This document shows positions 1 to 23,118 of a stretch of DNA of 64,000 nt, piece after piece (position 1 is the stretch's first letter; every line of letters starts with the position of its first letter). The notes below the pieces were generated by a model. It saw nothing but the letters and a program-made list of their open reading frames with translations. It did not search any database and was not told the DNA's origin. Source of the stretch: Datnioides undecimradiatus. Its lineage: Eukaryota > Chordata > Actinopteri > Lobotiformes > Datnioididae. Where the stretch lies: positions 2,670,012 to 2,734,011 of the forward strand of contig WARS01000063.1 in the NCBI GenBank assembly GCA_008933995.1, written 5' to 3'. Position numbers and translations under genes: made by a program.

Positions 1-839
1 GATAAGGAGCAGCCAGGATGCTAATGGCTCCGTCCAACTGGGGGCTGCACCCAGCAGGGGGGCAGCAGAGTGAATGGGGATGGAGGTGTCCTGCATACCT
101 TTGTGACCTGGCTCCCAGGTCTTAGACAAAGAGAGCAGCCATTTGGTTGGTCTGCAATCTTTGATCTGTATCAGACCTCAGGTCGTAAACCTTGTCGGGG
201 GCCTGTTGTCTGTATGAGGCCCAACATTTGTTCCGTCAGTCTTTTCCTGTCTGTCACTGCTCTTCTGTTTCATCTTCCTCATACCTGCCTTCACCTGTTG
301 GTCACCTGCTGCCTGCTGTACCTGCTGCTCGCCTGCCTCCATCTCCTCCGCTGCTTCTATCTCTCCTGTCTGACCCTCTGCCGTGTCATTTCCTCCGCTA
401 TCTCCGTCAGTTGTTGTACCGTTCAAAACTATATTTCCCCTCCCTGAAGGACCGGGTTCGGCAGGCGGTGGAGCCTCCACAAAAAGCAGCAGTGCCGGCG
501 CCCGATCCGCCGCCGCGTTAGGCCACTGCCTCGGCCCCGCCGCGCTCTCCCCCACTCTCTCTGGACAGATTCAACAAATGAGCACTTTCAGTTCTTCACA
601 ACCTGTAACTGTTTTGAAACTCTGTTGTGCGTAATAATTTGGAACAGAGCATTTGAAGTTTCTTATTTGTGAAAGAAATACTGTTTGTATATGTTTATAG
701 TCTGTGTTATCACTTGGAGGAGTTCAGTAACACTGGAGTTACGCTCTAACGGCTGAAATTATGCTGACTGTCATTTACATCGACTGTTTAGGAAAATCAG
801 AGAAATATCATTTGCATGATAATTTGGAACGCAGTGTTT
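1..839. other. Unassigned flank upstream of GPCR
   Basis: I recognise no gene here. The minus strand of about 178-555 is open for 125 codons but its translation is Gln/Glu/Gly-rich low-complexity sequence without a recognisable domain. The missing first exon(s) of the downstream GPCR (N-terminus and TM1) could lie here or before the window, but I found no TM1-like coding stretch joined to a good donor site. Confidence 0.3.
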
Positions 840-1038
840 GTGGACACCTGGTGCAAAGGACCTGACACTTAGGCCCCTGCAGCAGGTGCAACACCTGAGC
901 CTGAGTGTCAGGTGATCAGGTCCAGCAGGTCCAGCAGGTCCAGCAGAGTCACAGTTCTGGATCTGGGTGGAGCTCAGGAGGTCTGTGCAGACTGGGAAAG
1001 CCTCTTACATGAGTGTCCACATACTTTTGGCCATGTAG
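840..1038. mobile_element. Degraded Tc1/mariner-like MITE (TGTCCACATACTTTTGG end)
   Basis: The right end reads GTGTCCACATACTTTTGGCC. This is the same terminal sequence that forms both ends of the small palindromic element at 6940-7033. The left end is only partly preserved (TGGACACCTG near 840). No transposase is present. Target duplications were not identified, so the limits are approximate. Confidence 0.45.
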
Positions 1039-1191
1039 CGCGAGGCCTGCAGGTGTCTGACCCATGTGATCAGACACCTGACTGTAACGACCATTATCAA
1101 CGTCTGCTGAGCTCTGATAGGCCGATGGCCTGTACACTGGGTGATGTCACACACGTGATGCAGAGTCACATGGTTTCATGTTCCCCTCCAG

Positions 1192-1359
1192 AAGCTCCGC
1201 CTCCTGCGTGGTCATGATGAACCTCGCCCTATCAGACGGCAGCTTCTCCCTCACCCTCCCGCTGCGATTGGCTTATTACTTCAACGGAGGGGTGTGGGAC
1301 TTCCCTGATTGGCTGTGCCGGCTGTGTGTGTACGGCTTCTATGTCAACCTGTACACGAG

Positions 1360-1397
<38 letters not shown>

Positions 1398-3361
1398 CTT
1401 GATATGATGACACACTCTTCCTCCCTCAGCATCCTCTTCCTCACTCTACTGAGCGTGCTCCGTTGGCTCGCCGTCGCCCAGCCCCTCCGTCATCGCGCTC
1501 TGGCCACACCCACTCGGACCCTGTTGGTCTGCCTGGGAGTCTGGCTGTTTGTGGGCGGGTCCTCTGCGCCCTTCCTGACCAATGGGGTGACGAACAGGTG
1601 AGTGGGACCGAAACCGCTGACTCAAAAGATTCAAAACGAACCTTTAAAGTTTTCATTTCAAATATTTATTGTGTTCAGAACTCACCGACTGTTTCTACTG
1701 TTTACATTGTTTACATGTTTCTACTGTTTATATGTTTCTACTGTTTATATGTTTACTTGTTTCTACTGTTTATATGTTTACTTGTTTCTACTGTTTATAT
1801 GTTTACATGTTTCTACTGTTTATATGTTTATATGTTTCTACTGTTTATATGTTTACATGTTTCTATTGTTTATATGTTTATACTGTTTACATGTTTATAT
1901 ATTTATACTGTATATATGTTTATATGTTTACATGTTTTCGTTTCCCATGACTCACTTTGGACCTGAGTGTTTCCTTTTAGCGACTTGGTGCGACGTTACC
2001 TTGGAATTGTTTGTTTATCTCCTGGAGAACGCTTTTTCCCATTTGTTGTTTTTTAAACCGTTTGTTTATTGAATTCCTCGCCGTGTCGACCCGGCTCCGA
2101 TCACGCAGCTTCGCTCCACTTTCGTCGTCCTTTGCTTCCTCGGTTTCTTTGTGTCGCAGACGCCGTCGTGTCAGGAACGGGCCTGATGTTCGGCTCCGAG
2201 CTCAGAGACAAATGCAGTGTAAAGAGTAAACAACAACAACAGTGTGACAAACAACGAGCATCAGCGTCAGGTCGTGTGTTTATCTGCGTCTCTCTGACAC
2301 AGACTCTTCTCTTTGTTATTGTTTGGTTTCGTGTCCCGTCTCTGCATTGCGCTCTGTAAACACGGGGAAGCGTGGGAACACAAACAAACAGAACATTTCA
2401 ATCCTCAGAGGAGCGGCGCCGCACGGCACCATGGCGGCAGCAGCGTGACAGATCTCAGCTGCCGGGAACCAGCACTGGAGAACAGCAACACGTAGAACAG
2501 CAACACGTAGAACAGCAACATGTAGAACAGATCTCCTGTGTTCGGGAGCAGGTCTTCAGACTCTCTCAGGTTCAGGGTCTCTGGTTGGCTCCTCCTCCTC
2601 CTCCTTCGTTGTCTCAGCGACGGCTACAGGAAGTCTTTGCTGCCACAGGCTGTGAGACTCCACAGCTCCCCCTGTAGTGTGACAGAGGACAGCAGATACC
2701 TGGGCCACCGTTAACCTTCAGCAAACTTTATTTTTATTTTGTTTATATTTTCTTATATTTATTTATCTCTTTTATCTCCTGTAAATACTTGTTTTTTGTT
2801 TATTTGTTTATTTGTCATGCTGGGTGTTTCTTCTGCTCTCTCAGGGCGGGGTCTCCTCGTTGCTTCGAGCCGTCCAGCCCCTCCTCCTGGGGGCGTGTCC
2901 TGATCTTAAACTACGTGGCGTTGGCGCTCGGCTTCCTCCTCCCCTTCCTCACCATCATCGTTTGCTACAGCAGACTCATTCGCCGCCTGGCGTCCCGCAT
3001 CCGCAGCAGCAGCGTGTCTGGAAACGCCCGTCATCGCAACAGGCGCCGCTCTGTGCACCTGATCACCATGGTAACGGCGACATTCCTGCTCTGCTTTCTG
3101 CCCTACCACGTGATCCGATCTCTGCACCTGCACGCCGTGTGCGGCCGCTGGAGCTGCGGCACCACGGTGGCGCTACAGCGGGCAGCGGTGGTGACGCTGT
3201 GTCTGGCGGCGTCCAACAGCGTGGTCAACCCGCTGCTGTACTACTACTCCACCAGGACGTTCAGGAACAACATGAGGGACGCTCACTCCTCGCTGCGCTC
3301 CAGCAGGGGCGGGTCCCTCAGGTCGGGACTGGTTCTGATGAGGAGGAGGAACACCACCTGA
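1192..3361 (+). CDS. Cysteinyl leukotriene receptor-like GPCR (3' exons; first exon not found)
   Basis: Rhodopsin-family receptor of the purinergic/leukotriene group, expected in the plasma membrane sensing a lipid or nucleotide ligand. Three exons join in frame: 1192-1359 (TM2 start MMNLALSD through TM3 start YGFYVNLYT), 1430-1597 (SILFLTLLSVLRWLAVAQP, the DRY-position region, then TM4) and 2845-3361 (ECL2 Cys in RCFEP, TM5, basic loop, TM6 FLLCFLPYHVIRSLHLH, TM7 AASNSVVNPLLYYY, tail). The TM6 and TM7 blocks match CysLT receptors best (FLPYH, LAASN). The usual DRY is LRW and NPxxY is NPLLYYY. Splice sites are GT/AG with matching phases. Mammalian CysLT receptors have intronless coding regions, so three exons is unusual. 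N-terminus and TM1 are absent. GPR17-like or another P2Y relative is the main alternative. Confidence 0.72.
1686..1945. repeat. AT-rich minisatellite in GPCR intron
   Basis: Imperfect tandem copies of TTTCTACTGTTTATATG with TTTACATG or TTTACTTG spacers (unit about 24 bp) fill the 5' part of the last intron of the receptor gene. The open frames across it are repeat artefacts. Confidence 0.85.
2476..2532. repeat. 15-bp tandem repeat (three to four copies)
   Basis: AACAGCAACACGTAG repeats three to four times inside the last intron of the GPCR gene. No coding role is apparent. Confidence 0.7.
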
Positions 3362-3439
3362 CGGACTCCTGCACCTGGACCCCCACCCTCCAGTCCCAGC
3401 ACCTGATGCTCCAGACTGACTGAACCTCATTAAGGACCA

Positions 3440-4322
3440 TCAACGATGGTCCAGGTGTTCAGAGGCAGGTCCAGGTGTTACTGAGGAGGGTCCAGGTGTT
3501 CAGAGGAGGGTCCAGGTGTTACTGAGGAGGGTCCAGGTGTTACTGAGGAGGATCCAGGTGTTCAGAGGAGGGTCCAGGTGTTACTGAGGAGGGTCCAGGT
3601 GTTCAGAGGAGGGTCCAGGTGTTCAGAGGAGGGTCCAGGTGTTACTGAGGAGGGTCCAGGTGTTCAGAGGAGGGTCCAGGTGTTACTGAGGAGGGTCCAG
3701 GTGTTACTGAGGAGGATCCAGGTGTTCAGAGGAGGGTCCAGGTGTTACTGAGGAGGGTCCAGGTGTTCAGAGGAGGGTCCAGGTGTTCAGAGGAGGGTCC
3801 AGGTGTTACTGAGGAGGGTCCAGGTGTTCAGAGGAGGGTCCAGGTGTTACTGAGGAGGGTCCAGGTGTTACTGAGGAGGATCCAGGTGTTCAGAGGAGGG
3901 TCCAGGTGTTACTGAGGAGGGTCCAGGTGTTCAGAGGAGGGTCCAGGTGTTCAGAGGAGGGTCCAGGTGTTACTGAGGAGGGTCCAGGTGTTCAGAGGAG
4001 GGTCCAGGTGTTACTGAGGAGGGTCCAGGTGTTACTGAGGAGGATCCAGGTGTTCAGAGGAGGGTCCAGGTGTTACTGAGGAGGGTCCAGGTGTTCAGAG
4101 GAGGGTCCAGGTGTTCAGAGGAGGGTCCAGGTGTTACTGAGGAGGGTCCAGGTGTTCAGAGGAGGGTCCAGGTGTTACTGAGGAGGGTCCAGGTGTTCAG
4201 AGGAGGGTCCAGGTGTTACTGAGGAGGGTCCAGGTGTTACGAGGAGGGTCCAGGTGTTCAGAGGCAGGTCCAGGTGTTACTGAGGAGGGTCCAGGTGTTA
4301 CTGAGGAGGGTCCAGGTGTTAC
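3440..4322. repeat. Minisatellite with 164-bp higher-order unit
   Basis: Two monomers alternate. A 21-mer is GGTCCAGGTGTT plus ACTGAGGAG, and a 20-mer is GGTCCAGGTGTT plus CAGAGGAG. Variant monomers starting GATCC occur at 3551, 3715, 3879 and 4043, each exactly 164 bp apart. The array therefore grew by copying an eight-monomer block (four 21-mers and four 20-mers). It lies between the GPCR stop codon and the first AATAAA downstream, so it is probably in the 3' UTR. Confidence 0.95.
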
Positions 4323-4540
4323 AGAAGAACACACACACCTTCCTCCCACAAATACTCACTGCAGCACTGAATATGGATTCATCCGCCGCTGAAAGTAGTC
4401 CCAGCTGATCTGTTTCGTGCTGATTGTGTGACTTTTGATGAACTGAAGCTTTTATACTGACCGAGGTCAGACTGTGTTTGTGTGTGTGTAAACATGTCCA
4501 TGATGTGTTTCATCTTTGTTTACTTGTTTGTGAGTCTGCT

Positions 4541-4546
4541 AATAAA
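4541..4546 (+). promoter_or_regulatory. Candidate poly(A) signal of GPCR gene
   Basis: AATAAA is the first canonical hexamer seen after the receptor stop at 3361. If it is used, the 3' UTR is about 1.2 kb and contains the minisatellite. Confidence 0.4.
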
Positions 4547-4862
4547 TCACGAGGAGTGGACGCTGGTTGGTTTGAGGCTCCCACAGGAAACGACCCACAG
4601 ACACACACAGACACACAGAGATCAGAATACTGTTACTCTGAATACTCTGATTACATCTGACTCAGACACTACTGTTACTTTGAATGCTCTGATTACATCT
4701 GACTGAACACTACTTTACTTGAATACTCTAACTACAGTTACAGTGAATGTTCAGAAGAACAGCAACTGTGGCGCCCCCTGCTGTCACACCTGACCTATGA
4801 CATCACAGCAGGAAATCATTAGTCAGTGTGGACCAATCACAAGGAGGTCAGAGGTCACATGT

Positions 4863-4863
4863 A

Positions 4864-4919
<56 letters not shown>
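4863..4919. repeat. (CA)n microsatellite
   Basis: Nearly pure CA run of about 28 repeats between the GPCR gene and kif1c. Confidence 0.95.
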
Positions 4920-4921
<2 letters not shown>

Positions 4922-5684
4922 ATGAAACTGATCCATACAATCAGCTTCTGTCTTTGTAATGATTGTGTGTGTGTGTCTGTGTTTCCTGTCTTACAGGTGT
5001 TTCCTGACTCCATCCCCTCATGTTTTACAGACACACACAGAAACTGAAGTAGACAGACAGAAAGACAGACAGACCATGAGACAGGCAGACAGACAGGCAG
5101 ACGCTGCTCCCTTCAGCTCTCATGTGCGCGTGTGTCCGGTTCCAGCGCGACGTCACCCAGAGGCAACATGGCGCCAAAGATCGTCAGTGCGGAGAAGATG
5201 ATTCACTCCGTCACGGTAAAAACATTTCAGACCAGACAACAGCCGGAGAGCGGATGGGACCAGGCGGCGGCAGCAGGGGCGGTGACAACAAGCTGCAGTT
5301 GGACAGTTTTCAGCAGCTTTCACAGAAAACAGGAAGTCACAGAGGTGTCTACTTCCTGTCAGAGCGTCTGCACCATAGACGTATAATGACATTTATAATG
5401 CTCTGTATGATGCACCTGGACCTGCAGCACAGCCAGGGCTCTGTCCCTTCACTACATCTATATATCAGGCACTTCTCTGGCTGATCAGCTGCAGGCCTGA
5501 TTATGATCATATATGTAGAAGGGTGTGTGTGTTTGTCTGTCCTTTGAAACTTTTTGAGCAGTTAGAAATAAACGTATCACCATTATTACACTGCCTCTAC
5601 TACTGCTACTAATGATGATAATAAAAATCGCGTGACATAACACTGAGATGAGAGTACAACTTTAAATGATGAGCCGGTCAGTCA
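4920..5684. other. Intergenic stretch; possible unassigned first exon
   Basis: Mostly unremarkable. One spot stands out: a CGACGTCA CRE half-palindrome at about 5150 sits just before an ATG at 5168. That ATG opens 16 codons (MAPKIVSAEKMIHSVT) followed by a GTAAAA donor-like sequence at 5216. It could be the first exon of a small or alternative transcript, but I found no partner exon and do not recognise the peptide. Confidence 0.2.
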
Positions 5685-5692
5685 TGACGTCA
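5685..5692. promoter_or_regulatory. Full CRE palindrome upstream of kif1c
   Basis: TGACGTCA is the consensus cAMP-response element bound by CREB/ATF factors. It lies about 200-500 bp upstream of the GC-rich first exon assigned to kif1c. Confidence 0.4.
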
Positions 5693-5849
5693 TAGAAGGG
5701 TTTTAATGACGCGGATTAATGAGATATTGATTGATGAACTTCCGCAGATTACTGAGACGCTGCTCGGCGCAGTGCTGTGATGTAACGGAGTACTTTTACT
5801 CAGATACTGACGTGTCAGAGAGCTGTCGGACCAACAGGTGTCAGTGAAT

Positions 5850-6316
5850 ATCGGTCGGAGTGAGGCCTCGCTGTGTGTGTGAGTGTGTGTGCGGAGGGGG
5901 GCAGTGTGCGGGTCTGGGCGGGGCGCAGCGGGTCTCTGCGCCGCTCCGTCACGGGGACGCGCCCGCACTCACGCACACACCCGCCGCGCGGCCAGGCCAC
6001 CGGCCAGCCTCTCTGCTCTCTTCCCTCTCTGCTCTCTCCTTTTCCTTCCTTCACGGCTCCGTTACTCCCTCCGGTCTCTCTCGGTTTCCCGGGGACCCGT
6101 CCGCCGGTCAGCGGCCGGACAGACGGCGGATTACCGAGTTTGCTGCGCCGGACCCGCCGTGATTTTCGGCCGGCCGCAGCAGCAGCAGCGGGCCTCGACT
6201 TTCCCCCAGCTTTTCACTTTTTCTGCCAAGCTCACGGTTACCGGACGGTGACGTCACCACCGTGAGAAGCTGAGAGGCAGCCGCCGCCGGTCCACCGGAG
6301 GAGACAAGACACACCA
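5850..6316 (+). promoter_or_regulatory. kif1c: GC-rich kif1c promoter / 5' UTR exon
   Basis: A CpG-rich block holds many CCG/CGG clusters, a second full TGACGTCA at 6249-6256, and a strong donor (CACCA followed by GTGAGTG) at 6317. The first kif1c coding exon is preceded by an acceptor at 10392, so a non-coding first exon is required. This block is the best candidate. A second GC-rich patch ending with a GTGAGT donor at about 6612 could be an alternative first exon. Confidence 0.6.
6249..6256. promoter_or_regulatory. Full CRE palindrome in kif1c first exon
   Basis: TGACGTCA is embedded in the GC-rich block just upstream of the first donor site. Together with the copy at 5685 it suggests CREB/ATF input to kif1c transcription, by inference only. 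Confidence 0.4.
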
Positions 6317-6345
6317 GTGAGTGTTCAAACTTTTATTTAACGAGC

Positions 6346-6347
<2 letters not shown>

Positions 6348-6412
<65 letters not shown>
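6348..6412. repeat. (GT)n microsatellite
   Basis: About 31 GT repeats start some 30 bp after the donor of the presumed kif1c first exon. A short GA run follows. Confidence 0.95.
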
Positions 6413-6420
<8 letters not shown>

Positions 6421-6939
6421 TGTGTGAGGCAGCAGCGCCCCCACCCAACTTTCTGACTCTCCGGCCGTCTGTGTGTCCCGGTACCGACAGGCCCGGACCG
6501 GCCGAACCCTCCGCGCGCAGCTCGTTAGTTTGGTTTCCGGTCAGATGGGGACCGTGTAAACGATCAGCGCGTGGCCTCCACGAGACTCACCGTTTCCTCC
6601 GGTCCGGTAGAGGTGAGTCATCCCCGGTAACGTAACGTAGAGTAACGTAACGTGAGCGTTGAACGACTGAAGTGACTGTGACGCGTTGTGTTTAGTTTGT
6701 TTGTTTCACAGGAAACTGAAAACATGAATTACCTGCGATTATAAACCAAACAAACATCAAAACAAACATGAATAAACAACAAACATCAAAACAAGCATGA
6801 ATAAACAACAAACAGACCAATGTTAGAGTGTCACATCAAACACAGCAGTGATTTAACAAAAACACAAAAATCTGCAAAACAAACTGAAAGATTTGAAAAA
6901 CACCACAGAAGAAGAGTTTCAGTGCTGCTGAGTCCACTG

Positions 6940-7033
6940 ACATGGCCAGAAGTATGTGGACACCTGAGCCTGTCTCTCCCTGCAGCCGCGAATGTGCACA
7001 GGTACGAGAGTGTCCACATACTTTTGGACGTGT
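6940..7033. mobile_element. 94-bp palindromic MITE
   Basis: The left end reads ACATGGCCAGAAGTATGTGG and the right end is its near-perfect inverse (CCACATACTTTTGGACGTGT). They enclose only about 45 bp of unrelated sequence. This is a very short non-autonomous Tc1/mariner-type element sharing its ends with the remnant at 840-1038. It lies in the first kif1c intron. Confidence 0.6.
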
Positions 7034-7137
7034 CCTGTTTGGATAATGAGACAGCTCTCACACACTGTTCACGTCTACGCTAAAGTTAGCCTGCGCGGCT
7101 ACAGCAGCTCTCAGCAGGCATGTCAGCTATCTGTGTG

Positions 7138-7242
7138 TGAGTGTGTGTGTGTGTGTGTGTATTTTTAACTGCATGTTGTTTGGAGTCTGCTCTGATGTTA
7201 TTGGGCAACACTGAACTGATGACAATATCATCTTCATTAAGA

Positions 7243-7293
<51 letters not shown>

Positions 7294-7519
7294 CGTGCGT
7301 GTGTGTGTGGACCTCACAGTACATGTGTCAGATCAGCTGATCAGTGGTCATTAATTCTCGCCTTACCTGATAGACAGACCTGACGTCTCTGACCAATCAC
7401 AGCTGCGCATCACACTGGTGCGTGATGTCATCAGGACGTAGAGTCGCTCAGACAGACGTGGGAGTGTGTTACGGTCGGCGTCGAGCTGATGGCTATGTTT
7501 AGCTGTGAATGTGTGTAGC

Positions 7520-7553
<34 letters not shown>

Positions 7554-7622
7554 GCTGTGTGTGTGTGTGTGCATGTAGCTATTTGTGTGTGTGTATGTGT
7601 GTGTAGTTGTGTGTGTATGTAG

Positions 7623-7666
<44 letters not shown>

Positions 7667-8140
7667 TATGAAGACCATTCATTATCACATTCCTCCTGAG
7701 AGGCCGACACACAGGAACTGAACTGAGTCTCCTCAGTCTGCAAACACACCACTGATCACATGTGCTCGCTCACTGATCAATAATCAATAAGGAGTGGTGA
7801 TGGGGGGGTTACATGGGTCACATGACAGAACACACACTCATGTTATCTGCTGTCTGCAGACTGCACCAATGTTGTGTAGCTGTTGTCTCTGTGTGTGTGT
7901 GTGTGTGGTTAAACAGCTGGTTTGTGTGTGTAACAGTAGCTTCACAACTAGCTGAGCCTGTTCAACCACACAGAGCAGGTCTGTGTGTGTGTGTGTGTGT
8001 GTGTTGGGATGCCTGTGCTGTGATGTCAGCGCTCCTGCCCGTGGTCTGTGGTATGCAGGCTGCTTGTTCACCTAAACACACACACACACACACACACACA
8101 ATGAGATTAGAGTACAAACCAGTATCTGTGTCCACCATCT

Positions 8141-8182
<42 letters not shown>
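7138..8182. repeat. Cluster of GT/CA microsatellites
   Basis: At least seven separate GT or CA tracts occur in about 1 kb (near 7141, 7245, 7519, 7625, 7891, 7982, 8077 and 8145), some with GTAGCT interruptions. All lie in kif1c intron 1. I see no gene. Confidence 0.9.
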
Positions 8183-9364
8183 CGTTCCCACTGTGTTGAC
8201 AGAGCAAACACACACTCCTCTGCTGTTTAATCTGTGTGTGTTTACTGGACTTTCAAAGTAAAACATGTTCTTTTGGTCGTGCAGCGCAGACGTCATGTGA
8301 TCTGTGTTGTCACTGACGTGAATCAGTCACAGGTCGGTTACGTCTCTGTCATGATCAGTTCAGGTTCTAATGAGAACGTCAGATACATGAAACGCTTGAA
8401 CAGGAAACAGATGGCAGAGTCCGGTGATGGTGAAGATGATGGTGATGATGATGATGTGTGAATCTTTGTGTGTGTTGTCAGTGACACTTGTTCACCCCTG
8501 ACTGAAACATCGTTTGAGCTCCTCTCTTCTTCTGTGGTGGTTAAAGGCAGAAAATCAGCTCCACCTGCTGCTGGTCTCCATCCACCCATTCATTTGCTGG
8601 AGAGGTCTTCAGACCGTCCTCAGATGTCTCCATTAACAACCGACTGCCGCTGTAACCCTGTCCTCCGTCCTGCAGAGTAGTGACCTTGTGCAGAGTAGTG
8701 ACCTTGTGCAGTGATGCTCTGCTCCCAGAGCTCCTGCTACGCTCTGATCTCCCCCTGGAAGTCCTGCTCTGTGACCTTGTAAAGCTCCATCTGTGACGTC
8801 CTCTGGACCTCCTCCACTGTATCAGAGCAGAGACCCTTGAGCTGCACCGTCACTGTGGAGAAGCAGAGCTCCACCTGTCCCAGTTCAGGTGGTTGGTGCT
8901 GAGTCTCCTCCCTCAGACGCCTCAGAGCGGTGCAGCAGAACTCTGTACTTACGGTCTGACCACGACATTGTTTTCATTTTGTGTCAAACTGGTGATGTAA
9001 TGTGTCAGAGTGACACAGAGTGTTGGTCTGCATTCAGCACTGACGAGCATTTGTGTAACGAGGTGTTCGTTAACGTCAGCTGAGCTCCGACAGCCTCAGA
9101 CCTCGTTAACGATGATAAGGATTTATTTTCCTTTAATTAGTGACAATGACAACTAGTTAAGTTACCGATCACAGGGATAAAGACTCTGTAGTCACGCTAG
9201 CAGCTAGCTAAATGCTAACATGCAGCAGGTATAATGGTTACCATGTTCACCGTGAGCCGTTAGCATGCTAATGTTAGCTATTCAGTGGTAAACAGGTCCA
9301 GCTGAGGGTGAATGTGTTAATAAGCGTCAGACACACTCAGGTGAGAGGAAGTGACATCAGGGTG

Positions 9365-9366
<2 letters not shown>
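8183..9366. other. kif1c intron 1, no recognised feature
   Basis: Unique-looking sequence without conserved coding content that I can recognise. A GATGAT run lies near 8425-8457, and two copies of GCAGAGTAGTGACCTTGT lie near 8672-8708. Confidence 0.4.
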
Positions 9367-9411
<45 letters not shown>

Positions 9412-9748
9412 GTGTGAATTAATGAAACATCAGCTGATCTCGTCATGTTTTAATCTTCAAATTCATTAAGCAGGTTACTCATTATTTCACTCTGTGTATG
9501 TGTGTTGTGTGTGTGTGTGTGTGTGTTGTGTGCTTGTGTGTGTGTGTTTGTTCGTGCGTGTGTGTGTTGTGTGCTTGTGTGATCCATCACTCTCCCATCA
9601 GACAGTCTCTGTCCAATCAGAGTGGCCTGATTAAAGGCAGTGGTCATGTTATCGCTCAGCTGGTGTGTGTTGGTACTCTGCAATGTAGACATCAGCATTC
9701 TGTAATAAACACACATACACACATACACACACACACACACACACAGCA
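9367..9748. repeat. GT microsatellites with TTGTGT variants
   Basis: Tracts at 9367-9415, 9488-9580 (GTGTGTTGTGTGCTTGTG type units) and a CA tract at 9706-9745. Intronic. Confidence 0.9.
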
Positions 9749-9837
9749 TGTGTCCAGGTGTTTTCCCAGCAGGACCTCACTCTTTAACTATGTGTGTTTG
9801 AAGGCCTGAGGCATGGGCGTTCGACATACGCTTACAA

Positions 9838-10265
9838 TGACAGACAGAGAGAGAGAGGAGGAGACAAAGGACAGACGAACAGACGTTTCCACGACGACGA
9901 GGAAACACACAGAGGACAGGAATGTAAAGGGAGAGAGAGGAAATAAGTGGAAACAGGAAAAAGAGGAAGAGAGGAAAGAATGAAGGGAGGGGGGAGGAGA
10001 GAGAGAGAGAATGAGGAGCGGTGCTCGAACGCCCAGGAGGAGTGAGCAGAGAGAGAGAGAAGGAGGGAGGGAGTGAGGGGGCAACAAGATGTGGGATGAA
10101 ACAGAAAGATGGAAAATCCAAGAGTGGAAAGAAGAGGAGGAGAGACAGGGAGAGAGAGACGGGGAGAGAGAGAGAGACAAGCAGAGAGAGAGGGAGAGAC
10201 AGAGAGAGAGAGAGACAGCAAGAGAAACAGGGAGGCAGGAAGAGAGAGAGAGGGAGGGAGGAGTA
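9838..10265. repeat. Long polypurine (GA-rich) tract
   Basis: About 430 bp with very few pyrimidines on the + strand, mostly GAGA, GGAG and GACA units, ending about 130 bp before the acceptor of the kif1c start-codon exon. Long mirror-like polypurine tracts can form triplex (H-) DNA. The long open frames on both strands here are artefacts of the biased composition. Confidence 0.85.
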
Positions 10266-10414
10266 ATAAACTGAGCAGAACACTGATCCTCCATTTCCCA
10301 TAATGCACCTGACGGCGGACCTTTAATCTTAATTTCGTGCTGACATTTGCTTTGTCTGTGTGTGACTCTGCTCTCTCATTGGCTGCCCTCAGGTGGGTTG
10401 GGCGGAGCTGAGTG

Positions 10415-22212
<11,798 letters not shown>

Positions 22213-22360
22213 CCTCCAAGGGTTGTGATTGGCTGCAGGACAAACGTCGGTCCTGATGCTGTAGAGAATAGGCTGTGTGTGTGTGAGAGAGTGTGTGTGT
22301 CTCAGCACCTTTACAATAGCGTGACAGCCTTTCACACACATCCTGTAACTTTAATCCTGC

Positions 22361-22397
<37 letters not shown>

Positions 22398-22969
22398 GTG
22401 AGTAGCTTGCTCCTAGCTGTTATGTTAGTGTGGGTTTTTCTGTTGCCATAGCAACACTGTTTTAGGAAAAGGGGATTCTTTCATTTTGTGTCAGGATGGT
22501 AGTTTTTACATTGTGATTTAAGTTTCATTGATTTCGTTGATCGCTCATATTCTGGGTTTGATCAGTCGTCTATAACGAGGCACTGTTAGAGCTGCTAGCT
22601 GTTAGCAGGAGTCTCGTGTTGAAGCAGATTTTAAGATAAACATAAAGAAAGATGGCACGTCTTCTTTGGCAGGTGGGTGTTTGAACTGAAACAGATTTGA
22701 GCTTTATCTCCTCTCTTTTAGCCACTGTTAGCCCAGGAGGCTAACTAACCTGGTTCAGCCTGTGCAGCTTGGGCTAGTCAGTTAGCCTGAGCAGGGAGCA
22801 ATGAGTGGCTGTTTACCTTTGCAGCCTAATATGCTACATGTGAAGTGCTACACATACCCAAGTTTTGCACAGGTGAAAGTATTAGCTTAGCTTAGCCTAG
22901 CCTAACCACGGCAGCATTCATGTTGAATGGGATTTACAGTCTGTACAACTTTACAAACACCTGGGGGGT

Positions 22970-23118
22970 CATGTTGGGTCGTGCTGGTGTCGTGTTGGGA
23001 CGTGTGTGTTGGTCGTGTTGGGGTCATGTTGGGTCGTGTTGGGGTCGCGTTGGGATCGCGTTGGGGTCGCGTTGGGATCGTGTTGGTCCCGTCGGGTCGC
23101 ATTGGGTCGCATTGGGTT
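22970..23118. repeat. GTCGTGTTGGG minisatellite in kif1c 3' UTR
   Basis: About ten degenerate copies of GGGTCGTGTTG / GGGTCGCGTTG (10-15 bp unit). It is G-rich on the + strand, so it would be G-rich in the RNA. Confidence 0.85.

Noticed and set aside
178-555. Minus-strand frame of 125 codons
   Set aside because: Low-complexity Glu/Gln/Gly content and no splice or domain support.
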